A DNA stretch of 64,000 bases, taken from contig DASVDI010000030.1 of the NCBI GenBank assembly GCA_036381175.1, forward strand, positions 12,400-76,399, given 5' to 3'. The DNA comes from JAJUFS01 sp036381175. GTDB taxonomy: Bacteria; Pseudomonadota; Gammaproteobacteria; Natronospirales; JAJUFS01. Each line of letters starts with the position of its first letter. Position 1 is the first letter of the stretch. A program made the translations under genes and the position numbers. The notes beneath the pieces were generated by a model. It worked only from the letters and a program-made list of their open reading frames with translations, had not been told where the DNA came from and made no database searches. Below are positions 1 through 7,463 of this stretch, in pieces.

Positions 1-749
1 CCGGCATAGCCGTGCGCACCAACCTTCCGGAACCAGGCGTCATCCGGGAAATATTCCTGGATGCGCTCGCCGTAGAAACAGGCGTTGTCGCGCACCACGT
101 CATGACAAGGCGTGCCGGCGAGCGCGTAGCTCATGTTCGGAAGCAGTACGCCGTCCTCGGCGATCACAAGGCTCTGAACGTTCTCGCCGGATTCATCCAG
201 CATGCCCACCAGCGCGATGTTCAGCCCGAAATGCGAGGACAGGTATTTCACCAGCGCCGCGTGATAGGTCAGCCCGGTGTGGACCGCGACGCTGTCGGCC
301 ATTTCCTTCAGCGCGCGCTCAAACTCGCGCACGCCGTCCGGCAACAATGGCGGCCGGGTTTCATGGTGCAAGAGGAAGGTTTCCAGCATGCGCGCGATGC
401 TGTTCAGCAGATCCTGGGCGCCGGCGGGGAATTCGATGCCGGGAATCCCGGTGATTTCGACACTCGCGGTCTCGTCCGCCGCTGCCGAGAAGCGGGCGAC
501 GAGCCGCGGCAAGTCTTCCGGCAGCAGCGGCCCGTAAACGGCGGCGCCGATGCGAATCGAGGCGCGCGCCTGCAAGCCCGATGGCAGCGCGGCCGGGATC
601 AGCGCGGCCAGTTCCTCCAGGGGTGCAGGGTGCGCCGTCTCGCCAAGAAGCAAGCGCATGACCTGGTGCAGCACCCGAAGTTGCCCGCGATCGTGATCGC
701 TCTTGCCGTCCAGTGCGACGACAAGTTGCTCGCCTCCGGTATCCATCAT
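1..749 (-). CDS. GAF-domain signalling protein, N-terminal part (truncated by window edge)
   Basis: Only the first 249 residues are in the window; the frame runs off the left edge. From about residue 150 the protein looks like a GAF sensory domain, with LSSHFGLNIALVGMLDE followed by the SYALAGTPCHDV and FYGERIQEYFPDD segments typical of this fold. The first 150 residues match nothing I recognise. No signal peptide or membrane segment is visible, so a cytoplasmic location is inferred. The ATG at 749 is chosen because an in-frame stop lies 19 codons upstream with no other ATG between. A 14-codon reading frame ends in TAATG over this start, so translational coupling is possible. The output domain (kinase, GGDEF or EAL) is off the edge and unknown. 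Confidence 0.75.
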   Translation of the reverse strand, partial: MMDTGGEQLVVALDGKSDHDRGQLRVLHQVMRLLLGETAHPAPLEELAALIPAALPSGLQARASIRIGAAVYGPLLPEDLPRLVARFSAAADETASVEITGIPGIEFPAGAQDLLNSIARMLETFLLHHETRPPLLPDGVREFERALKEMADSVAVHTGLTYHAALVKYLSSHFGLNIALVGMLDESGENVQSLVIAEDGVLLPNMSYALAGTPCHDVVRDNACFYGERIQEYFPDDAWFRKVGAHGYA

Positions 750-1418
750 TACGTCCTGTGGTGGAACCGGCGGTTCATGGTTCTTTTTTGCATAAGTCGG
801 TAGCTATAAATGATTGAAAAATGTGGCACAAGACCCACTTGGAACTGAAATCCTGTTTTGGAATTCAAGTCATTGAATTTACGCGCAATTTTTTTATGTC
901 AAATAATTTTTAGAAACGGGAAAGCGTGATAACTACGGGAGGAACTTCCCTTTGGTGCGTTACGTGGTGAAGAAATCCTTTCCTGACTGACACTCGGAGA
1001 TGATTAACAACCCGCGCAACCGTCACGGAAACTCGAATCCGCGCAGGCGAGAAAAACAAAACCCCGCAGTGCGGGGTCGAATTTGCCCTTCAGCGGCATC
1101 CGGCAATGTCACCGTTGTTTCGGCGATTCCCTGGATCCTCAATACCGATGCCGCTTCCGAAGCTTCCTCCAGCGTCATTATTCCTTGAGAAACGGGCTTC
1201 CAGGCAGGGGGGCGCGATGGTTTTTGGTTTGTGCTGTCCCAATTGTTGTTGTGTGGAAGTTATCCCGATTCGGGTTTTAGTGCAAACCGCGCTACTTTTT
1301 ACATAACCAAGAAGTTCAAACGCGGACAACATGCTCAAGGTGGTACGACCATGGACTGGCGAACAAGAAAGCGATCCTTCCCGGATCACCCAAAAACCAT
1401 AACCAGAGAAGCTGAGGC
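750..1418. other. Intergenic region with little coding evidence
   Basis: This 669-base gap lies between the divergent GAF gene and the XRE regulator. It is locally AT-rich at 840-920. It contains a minus-strand terminator hairpin (1062-1076) that no clear gene explains, and an 11-base palindrome CCCGATTCGGG (1264-1274) upstream of the XRE gene that could be an operator. A 51-codon minus-strand frame (1178 down to 1023) has a ribosome-binding-like AAGGA but runs through the terminator, so I do not call it a gene. Confidence 0.5.
1062..1076 (-). terminator. Rho-independent terminator, minus strand
   Basis: The stem CCCCGC/GCGGGG with loop AGT is followed, reading the minus strand, by GTTTTGTTTTTC. 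The T-rich side shows that it ends a leftward transcript. No convincing leftward gene lies just upstream of it. Confidence 0.6.
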
Positions 1419-1700
1419 ATGAAGAGTCGTGAACTCATGGCCCAGCGCAATGCGTTGGGGCAGTTGCTCAAATCAGTCAGGGAAGAGAAGGGCCTGCTCC
1501 AGCGGGAGGTCGCCGAACGCCTTGGCGCACCGCAATCCTTCGTTTCCAAGTACGAGAGTGGCGAACGCCGCATCGACCTGCCGGAGTTGCGCTACATCGC
1601 AGACGTGCTGGATGCGCCGTTCAAGAGCTTGCTGGATCGTTACGAACAGGCGATCGGGAATTTCGGCCGGCGGCACGGCACGGGTTCCGGGCAACAGTGA
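1419..1700 (+). CDS. XRE-family helix-turn-helix regulator
   Basis: This 93-residue protein is almost entirely one Cro/C1-type HTH domain (about residues 11-70): LLKSVREEKGLLQREVAERL, then the recognition-helix region QSFVSKYESGERRIDLPELR. It should bind DNA as a dimer in the cytoplasm. A GAGG sequence just before the ATG supports the start; ATG 1437 is a possible alternative. It stands alone, not in an operon, and its stop lies 20 bases from the end of the convergent diguanylate cyclase gene. Its target is unknown; the 11-base palindrome about 145 bases upstream is a candidate autoregulatory site (inference). Confidence 0.85.
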   Translation: MKSRELMAQRNALGQLLKSVREEKGLLQREVAERLGAPQSFVSKYESGERRIDLPELRYIADVLDAPFKSLLDRYEQAIGNFGRRHGTGSGQQ

Positions 1701-1720
1701 CAGGAGGCAGCCTGCTGGAT

Positions 1721-2911
1721 TCAGCAGGCTTCGTTCCGCCGCTTGATCCGGTACATCGCCTGGTCAGCCGCCTGGAGCAGATCGCGCGCTGTCTTGCCAT
1801 CACGCGGATGCAAGGCGCAGCCGATGCTGACGCCGAGCGGCACGCGCACGCCGTCGATCTCGGAGGGCACGCGAAAATCCTCGACGATGCGCCCAGCCAG
1901 CATGCTCGCATCTTCCGGGTGCGAGAGATCCTCCAGCAGCACGGCGAACTCGTCGCCGCCCAATCGCGCGACCGTGTCCGTATCCCGCACCACGTTGCTC
2001 AAGCGCTCGGCAACGGACTTCAGCAACCTGTCCCCGAAATCATGCCCGTGTGAATCATTCACCGCCTTGAAGGCATCGAGGTCGATGAACAGCACTGCGG
2101 CAAAACTGCAGAACCGCTTGTCCCGCGCCAGCGCCTGCGTCAGCCGTTCCATGAAAAGGCGGCGGTTCGCCAGGCCCGTCAGCGGATCGTGCAGGGCGCT
2201 GTGTTCGCTGCGCGCGCGCTCGTACTCGATCACCCGCAGGCGGTAATGCGCGAGGCGCCGCTGGCGCTCATAAATGTAACCGCCGACCGCGGCAATGATC
2301 AGCGTCGAGAACAGGAACGCCGTGTTGTTCAGGATTCGCGGGCTCGCGGCTTCGCGGAAAACCATTTCCACCGCCAGGTACAAGGCGAGCAGCACGATGG
2401 ATACCAGCGTCGCGTTGAAAAAACGCAAGCCCAGCACCGTGTAGGCGCCGATGATGATCAGGATGTAGCCGACGTAATACTCATCGACCGCCGTCACCGG
2501 CACGACCAGCAGGATCGCCGTCACGCCGACCCCCAGCATGAGACAGAACGGCGCCATGAACGCTTCGCGGTAATCGACGAAAACCGGCGTGAACGATGCG
2601 CCGAAAAGCAGGGTCGTGAGCAGGAACACAAGGCTGCGCATCGTCCAGGTGAATGCCGCGTGATCCACGGACGTCCACAGATCCAGCGCGCCGAACAGGA
2701 AGTAAATGCCCAGCGCGAGCGCAATGCCGAAACGCACCACCGCCGCCGTCTGGCGGCGCATCGCATCAAGGTAATCGCGCTCCATGCCGCGGTGACGGAA
2801 GCTCAGCGTCACCGGATGCAGGCGCGGCTGCACGCTGTTCGGATTTTCCGGCGCTGGGTGGACGCTCTCACGGAACGCCTCGATGAACTGGCTCATTGCG
2901 CCGTACTGCAT
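1721..2911 (-). CDS. Membrane-anchored diguanylate cyclase (GGDEF)
   Basis: This 396-residue protein has five to six predicted membrane helices (about residues 55-215), a short linker and a C-terminal GGDEF domain. The active site GGDEF is intact (about residues 318-322) and is preceded by an RDTD inhibitory I-site, so it should make cyclic di-GMP and be product-inhibited. The ATG at 2911 is chosen over an upstream TTG because GGAAGG lies 12 bases before it; ATG 2896 is also possible. It is a paralogue of the gene at 4261-5412, with the same membrane layout and the same HDPLTGLANRRLFME / HDVLTGLPNRRLFME junction. The membrane sensor does not match a named MASE domain that I can recall with certainty. 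Confidence 0.9.
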   Translation of the reverse strand: MQYGAMSQFIEAFRESVHPAPENPNSVQPRLHPVTLSFRHRGMERDYLDAMRRQTAAVVRFGIALALGIYFLFGALDLWTSVDHAAFTWTMRSLVFLLTTLLFGASFTPVFVDYREAFMAPFCLMLGVGVTAILLVVPVTAVDEYYVGYILIIIGAYTVLGLRFFNATLVSIVLLALYLAVEMVFREAASPRILNNTAFLFSTLIIAAVGGYIYERQRRLAHYRLRVIEYERARSEHSALHDPLTGLANRRLFMERLTQALARDKRFCSFAAVLFIDLDAFKAVNDSHGHDFGDRLLKSVAERLSNVVRDTDTVARLGGDEFAVLLEDLSHPEDASMLAGRIVEDFRVPSEIDGVRVPLGVSIGCALHPRDGKTARDLLQAADQAMYRIKRRNEAC

Positions 2912-3038
2912 TTTTACTACCCGCCTTCCCAAAAGACATAATCAAGATCGCACTCTTGGGAAACTGACTCCGTGATGGAATCGGGGAAATGCCGTACTCG
3001 TATATCCTTTATTCGGATGGGGGAGCGACTTGTGAAGC

Positions 3039-3068
3039 TTGACAGGACTTTGCATATCTATTCATTAT
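3039..3068 (+). promoter_or_regulatory. Sigma-70-type promoter of the HTH/nucleotidyltransferase module
   Basis: A perfect -35 box TTGACA (3039-3044) is separated by 18 bases from a -10-like CATTAT (3063-3068). The module's first ATG is at 3101, so the leader would be about 25-30 bases. No good ribosome-binding site precedes that ATG. Confidence 0.6.
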
Positions 3069-3100
3069 CTATTCAATGTCAACCTTCGAAGCCGCCCGTC

Positions 3101-3610
3101 ATGGACAACAACACCTTTGAAAACAAGCTCATGGCGCTGCTCGCCGCGCATCCAGAAGGTCTCACATCAAAGGACATTCGCAGCCGCCTGCGACCCAAAA
3201 TCAGCCAGCCCACGCTCTCCCGTCGGCTGACAGGCCTGCGTACACGCGGCCTCGTCGCGCAGACGGGATCAGCGCGCGCGACGCGCTACCTTTTTGTCGG
3301 GGGACGTCATCGCCTTTTGGAACTTCGCAGCCAGGCAATGCACCAGCGGATCGCCGAAAAGCTGCTTGCGAACCCGCAAATCATCAAGGATGCGTTACGA
3401 ACGCTTGCAGCGATGCGTCAACAACATCCTGCCGGCCGGCCCTACCACGATCATTGGGAGCGACTTCTGCGCGGGGACCGCATTCGCCTGTTACAGATGT
3501 TGACTGCGGACACGGAAGAGGCGCGCGCGCTGCGGCAGGAATCACCGTTCGCGGGTGCACTGAAACCCGAAGAACGCCTTCGCATTCTTGAACGGTTCAA
3601 AGCGGCATGA
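3101..3610 (+). CDS. Winged-helix DNA-binding protein, putative antitoxin of an AbiE/MenA-type pair
   Basis: This 169-residue protein begins with a winged-helix fold (about residues 5-65: ALLAAHPEGLTSKDIRSRL, then QPTLSRRLTGLRTRGLV and a wing). The rest is helical and charged. It starts just after a strong promoter, and its TGA stop overlaps the next gene's ATG in an ATGA junction, so the two are translationally coupled. A repressor-like HTH protein coupled to a nucleotidyltransferase-fold partner is the layout of AbiE-like and MenAT-like toxin-antitoxin systems. The antitoxin and autorepressor roles are inferred from this layout. An upstream in-frame ATG at 2972 is rejected because it would precede the promoter. 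Confidence 0.75.
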   Translation: MDNNTFENKLMALLAAHPEGLTSKDIRSRLRPKISQPTLSRRLTGLRTRGLVAQTGSARATRYLFVGGRHRLLELRSQAMHQRIAEKLLANPQIIKDALRTLAAMRQQHPAGRPYHDHWERLLRGDRIRLLQMLTADTEEARALRQESPFAGALKPEERLRILERFKAA

Positions 3611-4155
3611 ACATTGACGAACTCAGGCACTTGATTGCGGAAGCCGCGCGCCTTACCGGTGAGGAATACATTTACATCATCGGCTCCAGTGCCCTGCTCG
3701 GAACTATCGAGCATCCGGCCGATACTGTTCTAACGCGTTCCAGGGAAGCGGATATTGTTCCCGGCAGCAACGACCAGGAAAAGGCCGACAAAATCGACTG
3801 GGTACTCGGCGAACTTTCCGCATTCGACAAGGAGTTCCGCTACTACGCGCAAGGCGTATCGCTCGAAACACCCAGTAGCGCGCCGCGCGGGTGGGAAGCG
3901 CGAACGGTGCGTTTACCGGTCAGTCGCGAGGTCACTGGACTTTGCATGGATGTTCACGATCTCGCGATATCGAAATATGGGGCGTGGCGGCCGAAGGATC
4001 GTGACTTCACGCGAGCGCTCGCGAAAGAAGCCTACGTTCAAAAGGAAATTCTGCTCGAACGGTTGGCGCTCGTGGAATGCGATGACGTTGAACGCGAAAC
4101 GATACGCGCTCGTATTTCGGGAGATTTTTCTGGTTTGGCTGAACAACCACGTTGA
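3607..4155 (+). CDS. Nucleotidyltransferase-fold protein (DUF6036-like), putative toxin
   Basis: This 182-residue protein resembles the DUF6036/AbiEii-like nucleotidyltransferase group. It has YIIGSSALLG near residues 23-32 (the GS motif of the fold), READIVPG at 46-53 supplying a candidate metal-binding Asp49, and the conserved block DVHDLAISKYGAWRPKDRDF near 125-145. Proteins of this group transfer nucleotides to target RNA or protein; the target here is unknown. Only one of the usual two acidic residues of the GS...DxD motif is obvious, so activity needs testing. It is coupled to the winged-helix gene by an ATGA overlap. Confidence 0.7.
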   Translation: MNIDELRHLIAEAARLTGEEYIYIIGSSALLGTIEHPADTVLTRSREADIVPGSNDQEKADKIDWVLGELSAFDKEFRYYAQGVSLETPSSAPRGWEARTVRLPVSREVTGLCMDVHDLAISKYGAWRPKDRDFTRALAKEAYVQKEILLERLALVECDDVERETIRARISGDFSGLAEQPR

Positions 4156-4260
4156 ACGGTATCCGGCAGGCACGAAAACCAGCGCGACGGTTTCAACAAC
4201 ATTCGCAAGGTTAGAAGCGGCGGAGATGCGTTGCGCGGACTGTCACTGTCGATTTCCGAA

Positions 4261-5412
4261 TCAGCCGTTGTCGCCCCTGCGCGGCGTCTTCACCCGGTAC
4301 ATCGCCTCGTCGGCGGCCTGCAGCAATGCCTCGGGCGTGTCGCCATCACGCGGATGCAGGGCCATGCCGATGCTCGCGCTGACGTTCAGCCGGTCTCCGT
4401 TGTAAACAATCGGCACGGGCAAGGTTTCATTGATCCGCGCCAGCGCAATGTCCACGTCCGCCGGACTCGCGAGATCCTCGAGCAGCACCACGAACTCGTC
4501 ACCGCCGAAACGCGCAACCGTGTCGGTCTCGCGCACGCAATCAGACAACCGTTCCGCCACCACCTGAAGAACCTGGTCACCGGCCGCATGCCCGTAGCGG
4601 TCGTTCACGTTCTTGAAATCGTCGAGATCCAGGAACAGCACGGCCGCATGCTTTTCGAAGCGCGTATCGCGCGCCATCGCCTGCGAGAGCTTTTCCATGA
4701 AAAGACGCCGGTTCGGCAAGCCTGTCAGCACGTCGTGCAGCGCGATCCGCTGGCTCGATTCCGCCGCGCGCTCCAGCTGGATGCGGCGCAGGAACGCCAT
4801 CCGCCGTTGCTGTCCGAGCGAGTACGCGCCAATCGCAGCGATAGCGGCAACGGAGACCAGGAGCATGAGATTGGTAAGCACGCCAACATCCGGCACGCGG
4901 TGAAAGACGATTTCGACCGCAAGGTACGTCGCGATATTCAGGAGCGCGATGACCGTACCGCCGAGGAAGCGAATACCCAGCATCAGGTATCCGGCCATCA
5001 CAACGAGAATGAAACCCACGTAGTAGCGATCCACCACCGCAGGCTCCACCACGGCGACGATTGCAGCGATCGCGGCCGTCGCCAGCAGGCAGAACACGAA
5101 CAGGAGACTCTCTCGGTGCTCCCGGTGAAACGGCGTGGACCACGTCACCAGCAGTAACACCGCCACGCTGATGATCGCCGCGCGCACCGTGAAAGTGAAC
5201 GCCAGCGCCTCCACTCCCAGCAACACATCAAACACACCGAAAATCGCGAACAGCAGGATAGCCAGCAAGAGTCCCACCCGCACGCCGCGTGCCATATCAC
5301 GGCTGACGGCACGGCGGAACGCACGCTCCAGCGCAGCATCGGCGAAACCCTGCGTCCAGGAATCAAGACGCGGCATTTCGGGCTCGCGGGACTTACCCGG
5401 CTTCGAATTCAT
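4261..5412 (-). CDS. Membrane-anchored diguanylate cyclase (GGDEF), paralogue of 1721-2911
   Basis: This 383-residue protein has six predicted membrane helices (about residues 45-200) followed by a GGDEF domain with intact signature FGGDEF (about residues 302-307) and an RETD I-site eight residues earlier. It should synthesise cyclic di-GMP under feedback control. The ATG at 5412 is preceded by GAGG at a good distance; the GTG four codons upstream is the weaker choice. It faces the stop of the nucleotidyltransferase gene. Its membrane segment closely parallels that of the gene at 1721-2911, including a DxYYVGxIL motif in both, so the pair arose by duplication. Confidence 0.9.
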   Translation of the reverse strand: MNSKPGKSREPEMPRLDSWTQGFADAALERAFRRAVSRDMARGVRVGLLLAILLFAIFGVFDVLLGVEALAFTFTVRAAIISVAVLLLVTWSTPFHREHRESLLFVFCLLATAAIAAIVAVVEPAVVDRYYVGFILVVMAGYLMLGIRFLGGTVIALLNIATYLAVEIVFHRVPDVGVLTNLMLLVSVAAIAAIGAYSLGQQRRMAFLRRIQLERAAESSQRIALHDVLTGLPNRRLFMEKLSQAMARDTRFEKHAAVLFLDLDDFKNVNDRYGHAAGDQVLQVVAERLSDCVRETDTVARFGGDEFVVLLEDLASPADVDIALARINETLPVPIVYNGDRLNVSASIGMALHPRDGDTPEALLQAADEAMYRVKTPRRGDNG

Positions 5413-5544
5413 GTCACCTCGCACATCGCGGCAGCGCCGCGCTTCGGAATTTCTCCCGCTACTCTAGTGCAGAAAAGTGATGAACTCACATGGGTAGAGA
5501 AACTGGGAATGCGCTTCACAGTTCTTGTTGCAAGCGATACGGAG

Positions 5545-5793
5545 TCAGTGCATCTCGCGGCAGGAATCGACGTGTTCGCCCAGCCAGCGCGCGAGCATCC
5601 TGGAAATGAGTTGTGCGGAGAACGCGACGGAATGAAGCATCTCGTTGTGCCGCATCCGTTCCTTTGGATCCGAAGGCGAGCAATCCTGCAGAAGGTCGTA
5701 CATCAGCGCGTTCAAACCGCGCAGCAGATAACCGAGCGATTCGGGCGCAATCTCAGCTTCGTGATCGTCGAGCAGCTTGCGAAGGTCTTCCAT
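5545..5793 (-). CDS. Small helical protein of unknown function
   Basis: This 82-residue protein is predicted to be mostly alpha-helical and acidic at the start (MEDLRKLLDDHEAEIAPE). It has no membrane segment or known motif. AAGGTG 7 bases before the ATG supports the start. It lies between a diguanylate cyclase and a phage-type regulator, at the left end of the AT-richer island. A REP-like palindrome sits only 13 bases upstream of its start. I do not recognise the family. Confidence 0.55.
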   Translation of the reverse strand: MEDLRKLLDDHEAEIAPESLGYLLRGLNALMYDLLQDCSPSDPKERMRHNEMLHSVAFSAQLISRMLARWLGEHVDSCREMH

Positions 5794-5805
5794 GACACAC
5801 CTTTC

Positions 5806-5829
5806 GTAGGAGCGGTCTACGACCGCGAA
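5806..5829. repeat. REP-like palindrome
   Basis: GTAGGAGCGGTCTACGACCGCGAA contains the stem GCGGTC/GACCGC with loop TAC and has the GTAGGAGCG...CGCGAA frame shared with the other REP copies in this window. It falls between the two small minus-strand genes. Confidence 0.65.
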
Positions 5830-5844
5830 AGAAACGTGCTTTGC

Positions 5845-6078
5845 TTAGTGCGACCGCGATTCCACCTCGCCATCCCCGCCCACGCACTCCTTCGCCAGCT
5901 TCGCAACATTCACCAACCGGTAGCGCCCGATCTTGATCGACGGCAAATGCCCTTTCTCGATCATTCCCTGCACCACACCTTCCGGCAGGCCTGACAACTC
6001 AGCGAACTTGTCCCGAGTCATCACAGGAAAGAATACCGGCCAGCGTTTAAGTCCTTGCGACTCGGGAGAACCATCCAT
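5845..6078 (-). CDS. Small phage-type DNA-binding protein (Cox/excisionase-like)
   Basis: This 77-residue protein carries one MerR/excisionase-like winged helix (about residues 20-65: MTRDKFAELSGLPEGVVQGM, then IEKGHLPSIKIGRYRLVN). Such proteins pair with a divergent repressor to form the lysogeny switch of P2-like phages and pyocins. Exactly that layout is seen here, with an XRE repressor on the other strand 69 bases away and a palindrome between. GGAG lies 10 bases before the ATG; a start at the internal MTRDKF methionine is possible. No integrase or other phage gene is nearby, so it is probably a remnant or a recruited regulator. Confidence 0.7.
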   Translation of the reverse strand: MDGSPESQGLKRWPVFFPVMTRDKFAELSGLPEGVVQGMIEKGHLPSIKIGRYRLVNVAKLAKECVGGDGEVESRSH

Positions 6079-6115
6079 ATCCTCATTGCTCCACTTTGTT
6101 CCACAGTAATTGGTA

Positions 6116-6131
6116 TTCCCTTAAAAGGGAA
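6116..6131. promoter_or_regulatory. Palindromic operator candidate between divergent regulators
   Basis: TTCCCTTAAAAGGGAA has perfect 7-base arms (TTCCCTT/AAGGGAA) around AA. It lies 16 bases before the XRE repressor start and 37 bases from the excisionase-like start, the place expected for a repressor operator controlling both. Confidence 0.55.
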
Positions 6132-6147
6132 CTTCATAAGTATAAGC

Positions 6148-6381
6148 ATGCCGCCGAAGATGTCAAAGAAAAAGAAAACAACAACTACGATTGGTCAACG
6201 AGTAAAGATTCTTCGTGAAGAAGCGGGCTACACACGTGACGAATTCTGCGAGCTAACCGGAATAAACAAAAGAACATTGGTGGGGATCGAAATCGAAGGA
6301 AGAGATCCGCAGGGATCAACCTTGGAGAAGGTGGCGAAGCAGTTTCCGCTTCAAGCTGAATATCTATTGATCGGAAAGTAA
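6148..6381 (+). CDS. XRE-family repressor (phage C-type)
   Basis: This 77-residue protein has a lysine-rich start and one HTH_3 domain (about residues 14-65: IGQRVKILREEAGYTRDEFC, then INKRTLVGIEIEGRDPQ and LEKVAKQFPLQAEYLL). The size and architecture match small C/CI-type repressors. It is divergent from the excisionase-like gene and just downstream of a perfect palindrome, so autorepression is likely (inference). The start could be ATG 6148 or ATG 6160; neither has a strong ribosome-binding site. Base composition is visibly more AT-rich than in the housekeeping genes. Confidence 0.75.
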   Translation: MPPKMSKKKKTTTTIGQRVKILREEAGYTRDEFCELTGINKRTLVGIEIEGRDPQGSTLEKVAKQFPLQAEYLLIGK

Positions 6382-6468
6382 ATAGCTATCGCGGTGGCAT
6401 TTGCAATTTCTATCGGAATTGCCGCAATCTCGATCAGGTGTCGTTCTACCGAATTCCTACGCTTGCTT

Positions 6469-7386
6469 CTAACTCGCGCCGACTATGAAGATCTTTACCT
6501 CAACCTCGCCATCAGGTGTGCGTCTCAATCCTTCTAGATCGCGAGCCAAACCAGCCGGGTTAACAAGGAGATGCTGCGGATCGTAAATTACGCCCCATAG
6601 CCTCTTACACGCTTCATGTCGGCGGTAATGCTCAACGTCTATGATCAATTCATCGCCGACTTTTGAAGCATGATTCTTGTCTCGAATTCGCTTTATTTCT
6701 AGAACCAAACCATGCTCTGGTAGCAAAAAGTCCATGCGGGTACTAGTACCGGCATAACTTGGCGTGTATTCCTCTGGCCTTATGTCCCCTATCCAAGGGC
6801 GGATATGAGAATGAAGCAAGTCCTGGATGTCATACTCGGATTCGAATACAAGAGGAGCGACGCCCTTGCGTCTATGGGTGAGCGGGTGCATAGCTCTAGG
6901 TAACCCGCGGATAATTATAGAAAGAAGTTCTTCTACAGAATCAGGTTTCACGACCGTCTTGGCAACTACGGAATCTTGCTCTTGGGGGCTTACGTCAATA
7001 GGCAAGACACGTCCGCCACGATAATAGCGAAAACCATGTTGCTCTAGAATCTGGACGAGTCGTTCTTTTTTCTTAATGTACGTCTCAAGAGGATCAGGAA
7101 GACGCACACCAAACAGCTCAGACACTGGAACAGAGGCCGGTGGCAAATCCATAAATTCCTCGATCAAGTTCCCTAGTACCGCCAAGCTATCAACTTTCGG
7201 GTCGTTTCCTGCACGCTGCAACCAGACTTTCCACTTGGACTGGTGTGAGAGGTCTGGTGCTGGTCCAGGCACGCCTGAGGCGAGAAATAGCTCTTCCAAA
7301 GTTTGATGCGATCCGACAAGTACCTCTGCAACCGCGGCGCAGACTGCGACTGGAATTCGGGTATTAGGAGCAACAACTTCATTCAT
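6469..7386 (-). CDS. PD-(D/E)XK nuclease, DpnII/MboI-like, with unknown N-terminal domain
   Basis: This is a 305-residue protein. The C-terminal half (about residues 175-285) fits the DpnII/MboI-like restriction-endonuclease fold found in defence proteins: ESEYDIQDLLH, EEYTPSYAGTSTRMDFLLP, then LEIKRIRD, DELIIDVEHYRRH and VIYDPQHLL. Asp219 and Glu230-x-Lys232 are the expected catalytic triad, all present. The N-terminal 90 residues (TLEELFLASGVPG, SKWKVWLQRAGNDP) look like a small helical adaptor of the kind fused to abortive-infection effectors. It is the last gene of a three-gene leftward operon, 77 bases after the RelA/SpoT gene. It probably cuts DNA or RNA when the upstream genes sense infection (inference). 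Confidence 0.75.
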   Translation of the reverse strand: MNEVVAPNTRIPVAVCAAVAEVLVGSHQTLEELFLASGVPGPAPDLSHQSKWKVWLQRAGNDPKVDSLAVLGNLIEEFMDLPPASVPVSELFGVRLPDPLETYIKKKERLVQILEQHGFRYYRGGRVLPIDVSPQEQDSVVAKTVVKPDSVEELLSIIIRGLPRAMHPLTHRRKGVAPLVFESEYDIQDLLHSHIRPWIGDIRPEEYTPSYAGTSTRMDFLLPEHGLVLEIKRIRDKNHASKVGDELIIDVEHYRRHEACKRLWGVIYDPQHLLVNPAGLARDLEGLRRTPDGEVEVKIFIVGAS

Positions 7387-7463
7387 TGTTCACAACCCAT
7401 GTTGAAGCGAGCGAGGAAAACCCAGCAGCTAGCCGGGCATCACTTCGGTCAGCCCTAGATTTG

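Noticed and set aside
1023..1178. 51-codon minus-strand gene
   Set aside because: The frame runs through a terminator hairpin and shows no recognisable motif; reported only as an open question.
4231..5157. Long plus-strand open frame opposite the second diguanylate cyclase
   Set aside because: It lies wholly antisense to an intact GGDEF gene, is rich in His/Arg/Gln as expected of a shadow frame in GC-rich DNA, and has no recognisable domain.
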